Shown piece after piece: positions 8,294 to 16,898 of a stretch of 64,000 nucleotides of DNA (positions within the stretch are counted from its first letter, which is position 1; every line of letters begins with the position of its first letter). The DNA lies in NCBI GenBank assembly GCA_019637445.1, contig JAHBVS010000002.1, positions 248,001 through 312,000 of the forward strand, read 5' to 3'. This stretch comes from Gemmatimonadaceae bacterium. Lineage in GTDB: Bacteria; Gemmatimonadota; Gemmatimonadetes; Gemmatimonadales; Gemmatimonadaceae. The notes below the pieces were generated by a model, which was not told the DNA's origin, made no database searches, and saw only the letters and a list, made by a program, of their open reading frames with translations. Made by a program: the position numbers and the translations under genes.

Positions 8294-8871
8294 CAGGTGA
8301 GAAGCTGCCGGGCGTCGTCGACATCGCCCTTGATGTCAGCGCGCGGCTAGAACAACTGGGCGTTTCTAGCCTCCTGGCGGGTTCGCTCGCGAGCGCGGTG
8401 TACGGCGAGCCAAGGACGACGATGGACGTCGACTTGGTTGTCGGCTTGCGTCCGGCGGACGTCGACGCGCTGGTCCACGCACTGCAGGACGACTACTACG
8501 TCGATCCTGACGTGGCGCGCGACGCAGCGACGGCGGGAGGCACATTCAACGCCGTACATCGCCGTGCTGGCATCAAGGTCGACTTCTTCGTTGCCGGAAC
8601 GGACGCGTTCGACCTCGCTCGGCTCCAGGATCGCCAACCGATCCAAGTCGGCGAGCCGCCGAGGACCGTGTGGGTCGATACGGCCGAACACACGTTGGTG
8701 CGAAAGCTTGAGTGGTATCGGCGTGGAGGTGAGGTATCGGAACGCCAGTGGCGCGACGTGCTCGCCATCGTGCGCACACAGGGTGACCGGTTGAGACGAC
8801 CGACGATGGAGCACTGGGCGGCGCAGGTTGGCGTCGGCGACCTGCTGCGTCGTTGCCTCGACGGGATGTAG
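8290..8871 (+). CDS. Nucleotidyltransferase-fold protein (AbiEii/MNT-like)
   Basis: Predicted DNA-polymerase-beta-type nucleotidyltransferase of 193 aa. The active-site pattern is visible: Gly31-Ser32 (LLAGSLASAVYG), Asp46-x-Asp48 (MDVDLVV) and a third carboxylate Asp98 (IKVDFFV). A conserved helical C-terminus follows (VRKLEWYRRGG, WRDVLAIV). These residues would bind two metals and a nucleotide. Similar proteins include AbiE toxins and antibiotic or tRNA-modifying transferases. It is tightly coupled to the small upstream gene, suggesting a two-gene cassette. The substrate is unknown. Confidence 0.8.
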   Translation: MTGEKLPGVVDIALDVSARLEQLGVSSLLAGSLASAVYGEPRTTMDVDLVVGLRPADVDALVHALQDDYYVDPDVARDAATAGGTFNAVHRRAGIKVDFFVAGTDAFDLARLQDRQPIQVGEPPRTVWVDTAEHTLVRKLEWYRRGGEVSERQWRDVLAIVRTQGDRLRRPTMEHWAAQVGVGDLLRRCLDGM

Positions 8872-8914
8872 GCACCGGCAGGCCTCGCAGCAGGGTCACG
8901 GAACTGTTGCGACT

Positions 8915-9487
8915 CTATTGCTGACAGTTGATGCGCCTCATCGGGAAGTCGATGCCGCGCATCTGTCCGCCGCGCGGGCCCTCGATGCGCGCCACCAGAG
9001 AGTCGCTGCCGACGCGCCGGTAGATGATGCGTTGCGGGAAGTCGTGGGCCGGGTTCGCGAACGCCACGCTGGTGTCGCTTACCGACTCAGAGGTGAAGCT
9101 GGTCTCGGCTTGGCGCGAGGGCTTGGCGGTGTAAACGAGCTTCCCGTCGCGCTCGGTGATTGAGAGGAACTCCCACTCGCGGATCGTGTCGCGGACGACG
9201 GTGCGGTTGACGGCGAGCATCGCGCCGCCGAGGGGTGGCATCCAGTGCTCGTGGACGACGCGCGCGCCGGCGCGCAGTTCCCAGCAGCCGGCGATCCAGC
9301 CGAGGGAGGCGATGCGGGCCTGCGAGGCCATCGGGGCGACGCTGGGGGGCGATTGCGCGGCGGATGCGGTCGGCGAGGCCTGCGCGGCGGGTGCCGTGGG
9401 CGAGGCCTGTGCGTTGGTGGTCTGGGGACTCGCGACAAGCGCGAGAGCGACGAGCGGGGCGGCAATACCTGCGCGGCAGCGCGACAT
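8915..9487 (-). CDS. Secreted DUF6265 family protein
   Basis: Periplasmic or secreted protein of 190 aa with a signal peptide ending near NAQA (residues 1-27). A low-complexity Ala/Pro/Ser/Thr linker (about 28-55) follows, with two near-identical units around QASPTA. The folded part begins with the DUF6265 signature LGWIAGCWELR and continues through HEHWMPPLGGAM, ITERDGKLVYTAKPS and FANPAHDFPQRIIYRR, which suggests a lipocalin-like beta-barrel. Function is unknown. It is transcribed away from the AraC-type regulator across a 97-bp gap. Confidence 0.85.
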   Translation of the reverse strand: MSRCRAGIAAPLVALALVASPQTTNAQASPTAPAAQASPTASAAQSPPSVAPMASQARIASLGWIAGCWELRAGARVVHEHWMPPLGGAMLAVNRTVVRDTIREWEFLSITERDGKLVYTAKPSRQAETSFTSESVSDTSVAFANPAHDFPQRIIYRRVGSDSLVARIEGPRGGQMRGIDFPMRRINCQQ

Positions 9488-9584
9488 ACGGGTGGCCTCG
9501 AATGGGTGGATTCCAGCGCCCGAATCTGCGCGCCGTTGTCACGGGCACCTTGGACGATTGCGACGGGCTTGGCAAGATTCCCTG

Positions 9585-10385
9585 ATGGACTACGCGGAGC
9601 TCGCGCCGGCCCCGGCGCTGCGGGAGGTCGTGCGCTGCTACTGGTTCCTGGCCGGCCCGGAGGGACCGACGGAGCCCGACCCGGCGCTGCCGGACGGGTC
9701 GCCGGAGCTGATCTTCAGTCTGGCGGCGCCCTTCGTGGCGGTGGGTGCTGACGGCGCGGAACGGGAGCAGCCTTCACGGTTTCTCGTGGGGCAGATCACC
9801 GGGCCGTTCGCGGTGCGTGGGACCGGCCGGGCGGACTTGGTCGGCGTGCGCCTCGAGGCGCACGGAGCCACGTGGCTGGCGCCCGACCTGAGTGCGCTGA
9901 CGGACAGCTGGATCGACCTCGCGGGCGCCTCGAACGGAGCGCTGGATGTCGTGGCGGGCGAACTCACGCACGCGAAATCGCCGGCGCAGCGAAAGGCCGT
10001 GCTGGACGCAGCGCTTGTGCCGCTCGTGGCCGCCGGTCGCGCCGCCGACTGGCGTGTCCGCGACGCCGTGCGCGCCATTCGCACAAGCCACGGCTTGGCC
10101 GACATCGCAGGCTTGGCGAAATCGCTCGGTACCACACCGCGCTCTATGCAGCGACTCTTCGCGCGAGACGTGGGCATCTCGCCGAAGCGATTGGCCCGCA
10201 TGGTCCGATTCCAGCGTGTCTTCGCAGCCTGGCGCGCCGATCCCGCTTCGCTCGCACGGGTGGCGGCAGAATGCGGGTACTTCGATCACGCCCATCTCGT
10301 GCGCGACTTCCGCGAACTGGCCGGCTTGCCGCCGGCCAGCTTCCTGGAGAATCAGCCTGAGTTCACGCGGTTCTTCGTGAGCTAG
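9585..10385 (+). CDS. AraC-family transcriptional regulator with DUF6597-type N-terminus
   Basis: DNA-binding regulator of 266 aa. The N-terminal ~150 residues match the DUF6597 sensor type (RCYWFLAGPEG, LPDGSPELIFSL, FLVGQITGP, VGVRLEAHG). The C-terminal AraC domain (about 160-262) has two helix-turn-helix units: LADIAGLAKSLGTTPRSMQRLFARD and VAAECGYFDHAHLVRDFREL. The ATG at 9585 is chosen because it matches the start of the conserved N-terminal domain; a longer frame upstream is antisense to the DUF6265 gene. Its stop overlaps that of the convergent RidA gene in a CTAG. Confidence 0.9.
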   Translation: MDYAELAPAPALREVVRCYWFLAGPEGPTEPDPALPDGSPELIFSLAAPFVAVGADGAEREQPSRFLVGQITGPFAVRGTGRADLVGVRLEAHGATWLAPDLSALTDSWIDLAGASNGALDVVAGELTHAKSPAQRKAVLDAALVPLVAAGRAADWRVRDAVRAIRTSHGLADIAGLAKSLGTTPRSMQRLFARDVGISPKRLARMVRFQRVFAAWRADPASLARVAAECGYFDHAHLVRDFRELAGLPPASFLENQPEFTRFFVS

Positions 10386-10816
10386 CGCTGCGGCATCACC
10401 GCCTGGCACTCGATCTCGACGTTCGCGCCAGGCACGACCAAGGCCTTGATCACCACCGTGCTGCGCGCTGGCGGGGAGTTCGGGAAGAACTCGGCGTAGA
10501 CCTCGTTCATGCCCTGGAAGTCCGAGGCCTCGACGAGGAACACCGTGCACTTCACGACGTTGGTCATGTCCGTGCCGGCCTGCTCCAGGATCCGCTTGAT
10601 GTTATCGAGCGCCGCGCGGGTCTGCGCCTGGATGCTCTGGTCCTCGGCGCCGCGGCGCATGCCGAGCTGGCCGGACGTGTAGACCATGTTGCCGACGCGG
10701 ATGGCTGGCGTGAGCGTGCGCGACGGGTTGCCGATGGGCTCCCGCGCCTGTGACTCGACGACGGCGGGAAGCGCGGCGAGCGCGAGAAGGGCGAGCAAAC
10801 GGTTGCGCATGGTCAT
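10382..10816 (-). CDS. Exported RidA (YjgF/UK114) family protein
   Basis: RidA proteins hydrolyse reactive enamine/imine intermediates released by amine- and amino-acid-oxidising enzymes. This 144-aa protein carries an N-terminal signal peptide (residues 1-24, RNRLLALLALAALPAVVESQA), unusual for a family that is mostly cytosolic. The RidA core follows: VYTSGQLG, QTRAALDNIKRILEQAG, KCTVFLVEASDF, and the substrate-binding Arg118 in PPARSTV. ATG at 10816 overlaps the stop of the cytochrome c gene (ATGA), so the two are coupled. It sits opposite a Tat-exported FAD oxidoreductase that could produce imines. Confidence 0.88.
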   Translation of the reverse strand: MTMRNRLLALLALAALPAVVESQAREPIGNPSRTLTPAIRVGNMVYTSGQLGMRRGAEDQSIQAQTRAALDNIKRILEQAGTDMTNVVKCTVFLVEASDFQGMNEVYAEFFPNSPPARSTVVIKALVVPGANVEIECQAVMPQR

Positions 10817-11205
10817 CTCGGGGCGGAGGAGGTGGGACTGAAGCCGAGTCGCGCGGCGGCGAGCACGGTGGTGTCGGCGGTGAGCGGCTGGACGCCGGCC
10901 ACGATGCCGTTGATCTGCATCAAATACGCGACGATGTCGGTGTAGGCCCTGGTGCTGAGGCTGCCGGGGCTGTCCTGCGGCATCGTGCTGCTGATGCGCA
11001 GGTAGAGGTCCAGCGCCGTGCGGCCGCCCCAGCGGACCTTGAAGTCCGGCGAGGCCATGTCCTTCGTGGCGTGGCAGTGCATGCAGGTGCCCTCGTACCA
11101 ACGCTGGCCGCGCACGGCCTGCGAGTCGGTGAAGGACTGTGTCGAGGGCTGCTGCGCACCCAGGGGCGCAGCCACTGCGAAGGCGAGGGCGAGAAGGAGG
11201 CGCAT
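10813..11205 (-). CDS. Small periplasmic cytochrome c
   Basis: Monoheme c-type cytochrome, 130 aa, with a signal peptide ending near PLGAQ (residue 18). The heme site is CMHCH (Cys41, Cys44, His45), and Met75 in TMPQDSPG is the likely sixth ligand. The body (WGGRTALDLYLRI, YTDIVAYLMQIN) is similar to the cytochrome at 19381-19842, which accompanies a PQQ dehydrogenase. It probably accepts electrons from a neighbouring periplasmic dehydrogenase, here the FAD protein encoded divergently. Stop and start overlap with the RidA gene. Confidence 0.9.
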   Translation of the reverse strand: MRLLLALAFAVAAPLGAQQPSTQSFTDSQAVRGQRWYEGTCMHCHATKDMASPDFKVRWGGRTALDLYLRISSTMPQDSPGSLSTRAYTDIVAYLMQINGIVAGVQPLTADTTVLAAARLGFSPTSSAPR

Positions 11206-11310
11206 CGATGGACAGGAAACTCGCCGCCGCGCGGGGCGGAAGCAACGGGACGAGGTTTGCGTGCGTAGCGGAGAGAGCGCAGATTCGCGCGGTCCACACC
11301 CTACGCATCG

Positions 11311-12723
11311 ATGACCCCACCTGCTGACGACTCCACCTCCGCGGGCCTGCCGCGCCGGGACTTCCTTCGCATCGCCGGGCTGGGCGCGGGAGCCGTGCTG
11401 GCCGCGCCACACGCGGCTGCGGGGCAGGCACCTGCCGCCGTGCGCAGCCGTGCCTCGTCCAACATCATCGTGGTCGGCGCCGGGATCTGGGGCGCCACGA
11501 CGGCCCTCAACCTCGCCCGAGGCGGTGCCAAGGTCACGCTGATCGACGCCTACGGGCCCGGGAACTCCCGCGCCACCTCGGGCGATGAGACCCGCGGGAT
11601 CCGCTCCACCTACGGTGACCGCTCGACGTCCGCGGAGTTGTGGGTGCGCTGGGCGCGTGAGAGCATCACGCGCTGGGCCGCGTTTGACGCCGAGCACGGC
11701 AAGCGCTTTGGCACGCGGTTCTTCATGACGACTGGTGACGTGTTGATGCGCGAGCGCGAAGAGCCCTTCGTGACGCGCTCGGCGGCGCTCTGGGACGGAC
11801 TCAAGGTCAAGTACGAGCGCGTGAGTCCCGAGGAAGCGCGCAAGCGCTGGCCGCAGATCAACACGGAGCCGTATCCGGTGATCCTCTATGAGCCGGACGC
11901 AGGCGTGGCGCGCTCACGCGCGGCCACGCAGGCCACGGCGGCGCTAGCGCGGGATGCCGGTGTGGAGTTGCGCATCGCCCGCGTGACACCGGGCGCGCTG
12001 AACTCGGAGCGGATGGATGGCGTCCGGCTTGACGATGGCACGGTGCTACAGGCCGATGCCTACGTGTTCGCCTGCGGGCCCTGGCTGCCCAAGGTCTTCC
12101 CGCAGGAACTTGGTGACCGCGCGCGCACGCCGCTGGGACACGTGTGCTACTTCGGCACGCCAGTGGCGGATGAGCGCTTCACGGTGCCGAACATTCCGAG
12201 CTGGAACGTGCCCGGTGTGACCGGTTGGGGCGCGCTGCCTGTGGACAGCCGCGGCTTCCGCGTACGTGGCGCCTTTGCGCCGCCGCGTCCGCCGCGCGCG
12301 GACGATGAGGACGAGCCGCCTCCGCCTCCGCGGCAGAGTGCGCCTGACCCGCGGCTGCAGGACCCGGACCTAAGCATCCGCTGGTCCTCGCAGGACCGCA
12401 TCGATGGCTCGCGTCGCGTGCTGGAGAAGGTGTTTCCGACACTTGCCGAGGCGCCGATCCTCGAGACGCGTTCGTGTCACTACGAAAGCAGCATCAATCG
12501 CAACTTCATCGTGGACCGGCTGCCGGGAGCTTCGAACGCCTGGGTGGTCGGGCTGGGGCAGGCCGAGGGCTTCAAGTTCGCGCCCTTGGTCGCGGAGTTC
12601 GCGGCCAAGCGGCTGTTAGGGCAGCAGGTGGATGCGGAGCTGGTGGAGGCGTTCAAGTTCCCGACGGAGCGGTATGACGCGAACAACACCGGGCGGCGAG
12701 GGGATGACGATGATGATGCATAA
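11311..12723 (+). CDS. Tat-exported FAD-dependent oxidoreductase (DAO family)
   Basis: Flavoprotein of the D-amino-acid oxidase/sarcosine oxidase superfamily, 470 aa. A twin-arginine signal is visible (PRRDFLRIAGLGAG, residues 14-27), so it is probably exported folded with FAD. The FAD-binding Rossmann motif is IVVGAGIWGATTALNLARGG (about 53-72). Family stretches include SRATSGDETRGIRSTYGD and, near the C-terminus, NFIVDRLPGASNAWVVGLG. A Pro/Asp-rich insert (about 328-352, around DDEDEPPPPPR) and a terminal run of Asp are unusual. Oxidation of an amine or amino acid is likely; the substrate is unknown. It overlaps the next gene by 14 bp. Confidence 0.85.
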   Translation: MTPPADDSTSAGLPRRDFLRIAGLGAGAVLAAPHAAAGQAPAAVRSRASSNIIVVGAGIWGATTALNLARGGAKVTLIDAYGPGNSRATSGDETRGIRSTYGDRSTSAELWVRWARESITRWAAFDAEHGKRFGTRFFMTTGDVLMREREEPFVTRSAALWDGLKVKYERVSPEEARKRWPQINTEPYPVILYEPDAGVARSRAATQATAALARDAGVELRIARVTPGALNSERMDGVRLDDGTVLQADAYVFACGPWLPKVFPQELGDRARTPLGHVCYFGTPVADERFTVPNIPSWNVPGVTGWGALPVDSRGFRVRGAFAPPRPPRADDEDEPPPPPRQSAPDPRLQDPDLSIRWSSQDRIDGSRRVLEKVFPTLAEAPILETRSCHYESSINRNFIVDRLPGASNAWVVGLGQAEGFKFAPLVAEFAAKRLLGQQVDAELVEAFKFPTERYDANNTGRRGDDDDDA

Positions 12724-13804
12724 GTCCGTACGTGGCACCGCACTTGGCATCGTGCTGTTGCTGCCGACGATTGCCGGCGCGCAGATGACGCCGAACGCGC
12801 CCGACAGACCCGTCAACGATCGCCCAAACGCGTATCGCACGATTGAAGGATGGGCCAAGCTGCCCGACGGCCGCACCTGGGGCTCCACGAGCGCCGTCGC
12901 GATCGATCCCGACGGCGAGAGCGTGTGGGTGGCCGAGCGTTGTGCCGCGAACTTCTGCGTGGGCTCGGACCTGGATCCGATTCTCAAGTTCGACGCGAAC
13001 GGCAACCTCGTACGTTCGTTTGGCCGTGGATTGATTGCCTGGCCGCACGGCATGACGATCGACCGCGAGGGCAACATCTGGGTCGCCGATGCGCGCGACA
13101 ATCGTGCGGCGCTGCGGCAGGCCGCCGAGGCAGGGCAGGCCGTCGACTCCGCGCGGATCTACGGACACCAAATCCTCAAGTTCTCGCCCACGGGCGAGCT
13201 GCTGATGACGCTCGGCTCCAAGGGCGGTGGTCGCGAGCCCGGCTTCTTCTGGGAGCCCAACGCGGTGATGATCGCGCCCAACGGCGACATCTGGGTGGCC
13301 GAGGGGCACAGCTCGCGCGGGGAGGCGAACGCACGGGTGCTCAAGTTCGACCGCACAGGCAAGCTGCTGCTCACGATGGGCTCAACGCGCGGTGGCGAGC
13401 TGGGCAAGTTCGATCAACCACACGCGCTGGCGATGGATTCGCAGGGGCGCGTGTTCATCGCGGACCGTTCCAACAATCGCCTGCTGATCTATGACCAGCA
13501 GGGGAAGCACCTCGACACTTGGTATCAGTTTTCGCGCATCAGCGGGTTGTTCATCGATGCGAACGACGTGCTCTATGCGGCGGATTCGGAGTCTGGGTCC
13601 ATTGATCCTTCGCGACCCGAGTGGAAGCGCGGGATTCGGATTGGGAATGCGCGGACGGGTGAGGTGACGGGGTTCATTCCGGACCCGGTGGAGCAGACGC
13701 GTGGGACGTCGGCCGCGGAAGGTGTGGCGGTGGACCGGAATGGTGTGATCTATGGGGCCGAGGTTGGGCCTAGGGCGTTGAAGCGGTACGTGCGGCAGAG
13801 ATGA
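12710..13804 (+). CDS. Secreted NHL-repeat beta-propeller (peptidyl-hydroxyglycine lyase-like)
   Basis: Exported 364-aa beta-propeller with a signal peptide ending near IAGAQ. At least five NHL-type blades are visible, such as AVAIDPDGESVWVAE, GMTIDREGNIWVADARDN, AVMIAPNGDIWVAEGH, ALAMDSQGRVFIADRSNNRL and GVAVDRNGVIYGAE. This resembles the lyase domain of peptidylglycine alpha-amidating enzymes, though catalysis is not shown. ATG at 12710 has GAGGGG at a suitable distance; ATGs at 12704, 12713 and 12716 are alternatives in frame. The run of ATG codons is the out-of-frame reading of the upstream poly-Asp codons. Confidence 0.82.
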   Translation: MMMHKSVRGTALGIVLLLPTIAGAQMTPNAPDRPVNDRPNAYRTIEGWAKLPDGRTWGSTSAVAIDPDGESVWVAERCAANFCVGSDLDPILKFDANGNLVRSFGRGLIAWPHGMTIDREGNIWVADARDNRAALRQAAEAGQAVDSARIYGHQILKFSPTGELLMTLGSKGGGREPGFFWEPNAVMIAPNGDIWVAEGHSSRGEANARVLKFDRTGKLLLTMGSTRGGELGKFDQPHALAMDSQGRVFIADRSNNRLLIYDQQGKHLDTWYQFSRISGLFIDANDVLYAADSESGSIDPSRPEWKRGIRIGNARTGEVTGFIPDPVEQTRGTSAAEGVAVDRNGVIYGAEVGPRALKRYVRQR

Positions 13805-13883
13805 AGGAATGGTGAAGGCCGAATGAGGAATTGAGATTCGGTCTTGTGCGGGTGCGGCTTCGGTCAGACCGTAGCGCGCACCT

Positions 13884-15047
13884 ATGCATATCTCAACACG
13901 TCTCTTCGTTTCGGCGGCGTTGCAGGTCGTTCTTGCCGCCGCCTGCTCCAGCGAGCCCGTCAGCGATGCTGGTGCTGGTGAGTTGGAGCGTCCTTCCGCT
14001 TACGAATCGCTGCCGCGCGTGCAGCCGGTCTACGAGTCGCCGCTCTGCCATGACCAAGCGCGTTGCGCGCTGCCGCCAGAGCCTCACGGTGCGGTCAACT
14101 CCAATGGCGACGCGATCGTCGGTGTGAGTTCTCCCGACCTCCCGCCGGTGGTGCTCGTGCCGGCCGCGACGCGCGAGCTGATTCCCATTGGGCGCCGGGG
14201 GACGGGGCCGGGCGAGTACCGCAGCCCGTTCGCGCAGGCGTTCGACGCGAATGGCGACCTGCTGCTGGTCGACCCCTTCGCGCGGCGGATGCTCCGCTAC
14301 TCGTCCACCGGTGCGAGCCTGCAGACGGCGCGCATCTCATTGCCTCCGGCGATGGCGCAGGTGGGCTCGATCGGCAACATCGCGGACGGCCGCATGCACC
14401 TGCTTGGGGCGACCGCTCCGGAAGCAAAAGGCACTGCCGCTGACAGCGCACGGATCCAGCTGTTCTGGCTCGCGCCAGACGGCGACGCCGAAGTCCGGCA
14501 TTCGCTGGAGCTTCGGCTGCCGGTATTCGGTCTCGGCGCGATGATCGAGGCGCCTCCGATCTTTGCAGCGCACGCGCTCTTTTGGGTGGCGACGGGCGGT
14601 GTGGTCTACCTCGCGCGGGCGCAGACGCTGTCCGTGGAGCGATTCGACTCGACGGGTCGACGCGATCGGGTGGCCGGGTTCGCGGTTGCTGGGCGAAAGG
14701 TGGAAGAGGCGGACGTGCGTCGGTTCCGCGAGCGGATGATGCCGTCTGGTGCTCCGTCCGCCATGCGCGAGGCAATCGAGCGGCAGCTCGCTCGGCGCCC
14801 CGACCGGCATCCCGCGGTGATGCGGATGCAGCGCACGGCCGACGGCGAGCTTTGGCTGGGCCAGACGCCTAGAGTTCAAGGCGACAGCGTCGAGTGGTTG
14901 GTGTTCGACGCGGAGCTCAAGCCTCGCGTGCGCGTCTGGCTCGCGGCCAGCGACGCGATCATCGGCGGTACGCGGGGCAGGGTGCTCATCGCACGGGAAG
15001 GCGATGCCGGCGAGCAGGACGGCTACTGGTGGGCACGGCTGCCCTGA
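13884..15047 (+). CDS. Lipoprotein with predicted six-bladed beta-propeller
   Basis: Predicted outer-membrane or periplasmic lipoprotein, 387 aa, with a lipobox LAAAC (Cys21). The body contains propeller-like repeats: AFDANGDLLLVDPFARRMLRYSSTGA, IADGRMHLLGA, LSVERFDSTGR and RTADGELWLG. The RRGTGPGEYRSP element resembles the 6-bladed propeller lipoproteins common in Gemmatimonadota and Bacteroidota. A region with SPLCHDQARCALPP carries a cysteine pair that could form a disulfide. No catalytic residues are recognisable and the function is unknown. Confidence 0.75.
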   Translation: MHISTRLFVSAALQVVLAAACSSEPVSDAGAGELERPSAYESLPRVQPVYESPLCHDQARCALPPEPHGAVNSNGDAIVGVSSPDLPPVVLVPAATRELIPIGRRGTGPGEYRSPFAQAFDANGDLLLVDPFARRMLRYSSTGASLQTARISLPPAMAQVGSIGNIADGRMHLLGATAPEAKGTAADSARIQLFWLAPDGDAEVRHSLELRLPVFGLGAMIEAPPIFAAHALFWVATGGVVYLARAQTLSVERFDSTGRRDRVAGFAVAGRKVEEADVRRFRERMMPSGAPSAMREAIERQLARRPDRHPAVMRMQRTADGELWLGQTPRVQGDSVEWLVFDAELKPRVRVWLAASDAIIGGTRGRVLIAREGDAGEQDGYWWARLP

Positions 15048-15093
15048 GCGAACTTCGGGGCCGTCAGTCCCCTCGCTCAGGAGTTTCGGTCCA

Positions 15094-16896
15094 GTGTCTC
15101 GCCGTCATCTGCCAATCACGCAGCTGTTTTCGTCGCTCGGCTTCGCGGCCGCGATCGTGCTTCTGCTTCCCTCAAGTGGCGCGGCCCAGCGCCGCGCCGC
15201 CCAAGCCGCGCCTGCGCGGGTCTCCGGACCCAGCGCCACCGCCCAGAGCGAACTGCGCGACAGCGTCGCCATCATGATGTCCGACCGCGCCGCGCTCCAG
15301 CGCCGCTGGACGGTGGACTACTCCCCGGACCGCGCCGCCCGCCTGCGGGCGTTCTACGCGGACTGGCGCGCCCGACTGGCCAAGGTGGACTTCGACCGCC
15401 TGAGCCAGGAAGGCAAGATCGACTACGTCCTGCTCGACAATCGCATTCGGCAGGAACTGGACCAGCTTGACCGCGACACGCGCCTCGCCGGTGAGATGCG
15501 ACAGTACACGCCGTTTGCCGCGACCATCACGGGATTCGAGGAGGCGCGCCGCCGCTTCGAGCGCCCGGACGGCCAGAGCACCGCTCGCGCGCTGGCCGAC
15601 ATGGCCAAGCAGATCGACAGCCTCACCAAGGCCGTGCGCGCGCGGCAGCCGCAGTCCGCACAGATCACGCGTCCCGAGCGCATCGTCGGTCTGCGCACGA
15701 TTGCCTACCTCGGCGAGCTCTCTGGCACGCTGCGCAACTGGCACCGCTTCACCTCGGGCTACGACCCGGAGTTCTCGTGGTGGACGGCGGACCCGTATCG
15801 TCGTGTCACTGACGGGATGACGGCCTACACGCGCGCCATCCGCGAGGTGATTGTCGGGCAGAAGCAGGGCGAGGAGGAGCCGATCATCGGTGACCCGATC
15901 GGTCGGCCTGGCATCATCGCCGACCTTGGCTTCGAGATGATTGCCTACACGCCCGAGGAGATCATCAAGATCGCCGAGCAGGAGTTTGCGTGGATTGAGG
16001 CGGAGCAGAAGAAGGCCTCGCGCGCGATGGGCTTCGGCGACGACTGGCGCGCGGCGCTGGAGAAGGTGAAGCAGGCCTACGTGCCGCCGGGTGACCAGCC
16101 GGAGATGGTGCGCGACCTGGCGCGCTACTCAGTGAAGTTCGTCACGGACCGCGACCTGGTCACGGTGCCGCCGCTGGCCGACGAAGTCTGGCGCATGGAG
16201 ATGATGCCGCCGCGCCAGCAGTTGGTGTCGCCGTTCTTCCTCGGTGGCGAGATCATTCAGGTCGCGTATCCGACTGACAGCATGCAGCACGACGACAAGC
16301 TGATGGCGATGCGCGGCAACAACCCGCACTTCTCCCTCGCGACGGTGCACCACGAGCTGATCCCAGGCCATCACCTGCAGGGCTTCATGACGCAGCGCTA
16401 CAACTCGCACCGTGGCGCGTTCAGCACGCCGTTCTGGGGCGAGGGTTGGGCGCTGTGGTGGGAGATGCTGCTCTGGGACCTGGACTTCCCGCGCACGCCG
16501 GAAGACAAGATGGGGATGCTCTTTTGGCGCTCGCACCGCGCGGCGCGGATCATCTTTTCGCTCAAGGTGCATCTTGGCGAGATGACGCCGCAGGAGGCGG
16601 TGGACTTCCTGGTGGACCGCGTGGGGCACGAGCGTGCGAACGCCGAGGCGGAGGTGCGGCGCTCGTTCAACGGCTCGTACTCGCCGATGTATCAGGCGGC
16701 GTACATGCTTGGCGGGCTCCAGTTCCGTGCGCTGCACCGGGAGTTGGTGCAGTCTGGGCGCATGACGAATCGCGAGTTCCACGATGCGATTCTGCACGGG
16801 GGGCGGATGCCTGTTGAGATGGTTCGGGCTCGGCTCCTTGGCACGCCGTTGACGCGGACATATCGGGCTTCGTGGAAGTTCTATGATCTGAACTGA
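15094..16896 (+). CDS. Secreted DUF885 metallohydrolase
   Basis: Predicted zinc-dependent peptidase-like enzyme of the DUF885 family, 600 aa, with a signal peptide ending near GAAQ. The GTG at 15094 has CAGGAG about 10 bp upstream and begins just before the signal peptide. The zinc motif HHELIPGHHLQ lies near residue 420 (His420, Glu421), followed by WGEGWALWWE about 30 residues later, which supplies a further Glu. The C-terminal ALHRELVQSGRMTNREFHDAILHGG is also typical. The substrate is unknown. The gene ends just before an inverted-repeat element. Confidence 0.9.
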   Translation: MSRRHLPITQLFSSLGFAAAIVLLLPSSGAAQRRAAQAAPARVSGPSATAQSELRDSVAIMMSDRAALQRRWTVDYSPDRAARLRAFYADWRARLAKVDFDRLSQEGKIDYVLLDNRIRQELDQLDRDTRLAGEMRQYTPFAATITGFEEARRRFERPDGQSTARALADMAKQIDSLTKAVRARQPQSAQITRPERIVGLRTIAYLGELSGTLRNWHRFTSGYDPEFSWWTADPYRRVTDGMTAYTRAIREVIVGQKQGEEEPIIGDPIGRPGIIADLGFEMIAYTPEEIIKIAEQEFAWIEAEQKKASRAMGFGDDWRAALEKVKQAYVPPGDQPEMVRDLARYSVKFVTDRDLVTVPPLADEVWRMEMMPPRQQLVSPFFLGGEIIQVAYPTDSMQHDDKLMAMRGNNPHFSLATVHHELIPGHHLQGFMTQRYNSHRGAFSTPFWGEGWALWWEMLLWDLDFPRTPEDKMGMLFWRSHRAARIIFSLKVHLGEMTPQEAVDFLVDRVGHERANAEAEVRRSFNGSYSPMYQAAYMLGGLQFRALHRELVQSGRMTNREFHDAILHGGRMPVEMVRARLLGTPLTRTYRASWKFYDLN

Positions 16897-16898
16897 TG

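Noticed and set aside
13801-13840. Purine-rich GAAGG/GAATG stretch considered as a half copy of a short-unit repeat element
   Set aside because: No inverted partner arm is present and the unit pattern is irregular. It may be a degraded remnant but cannot be supported.
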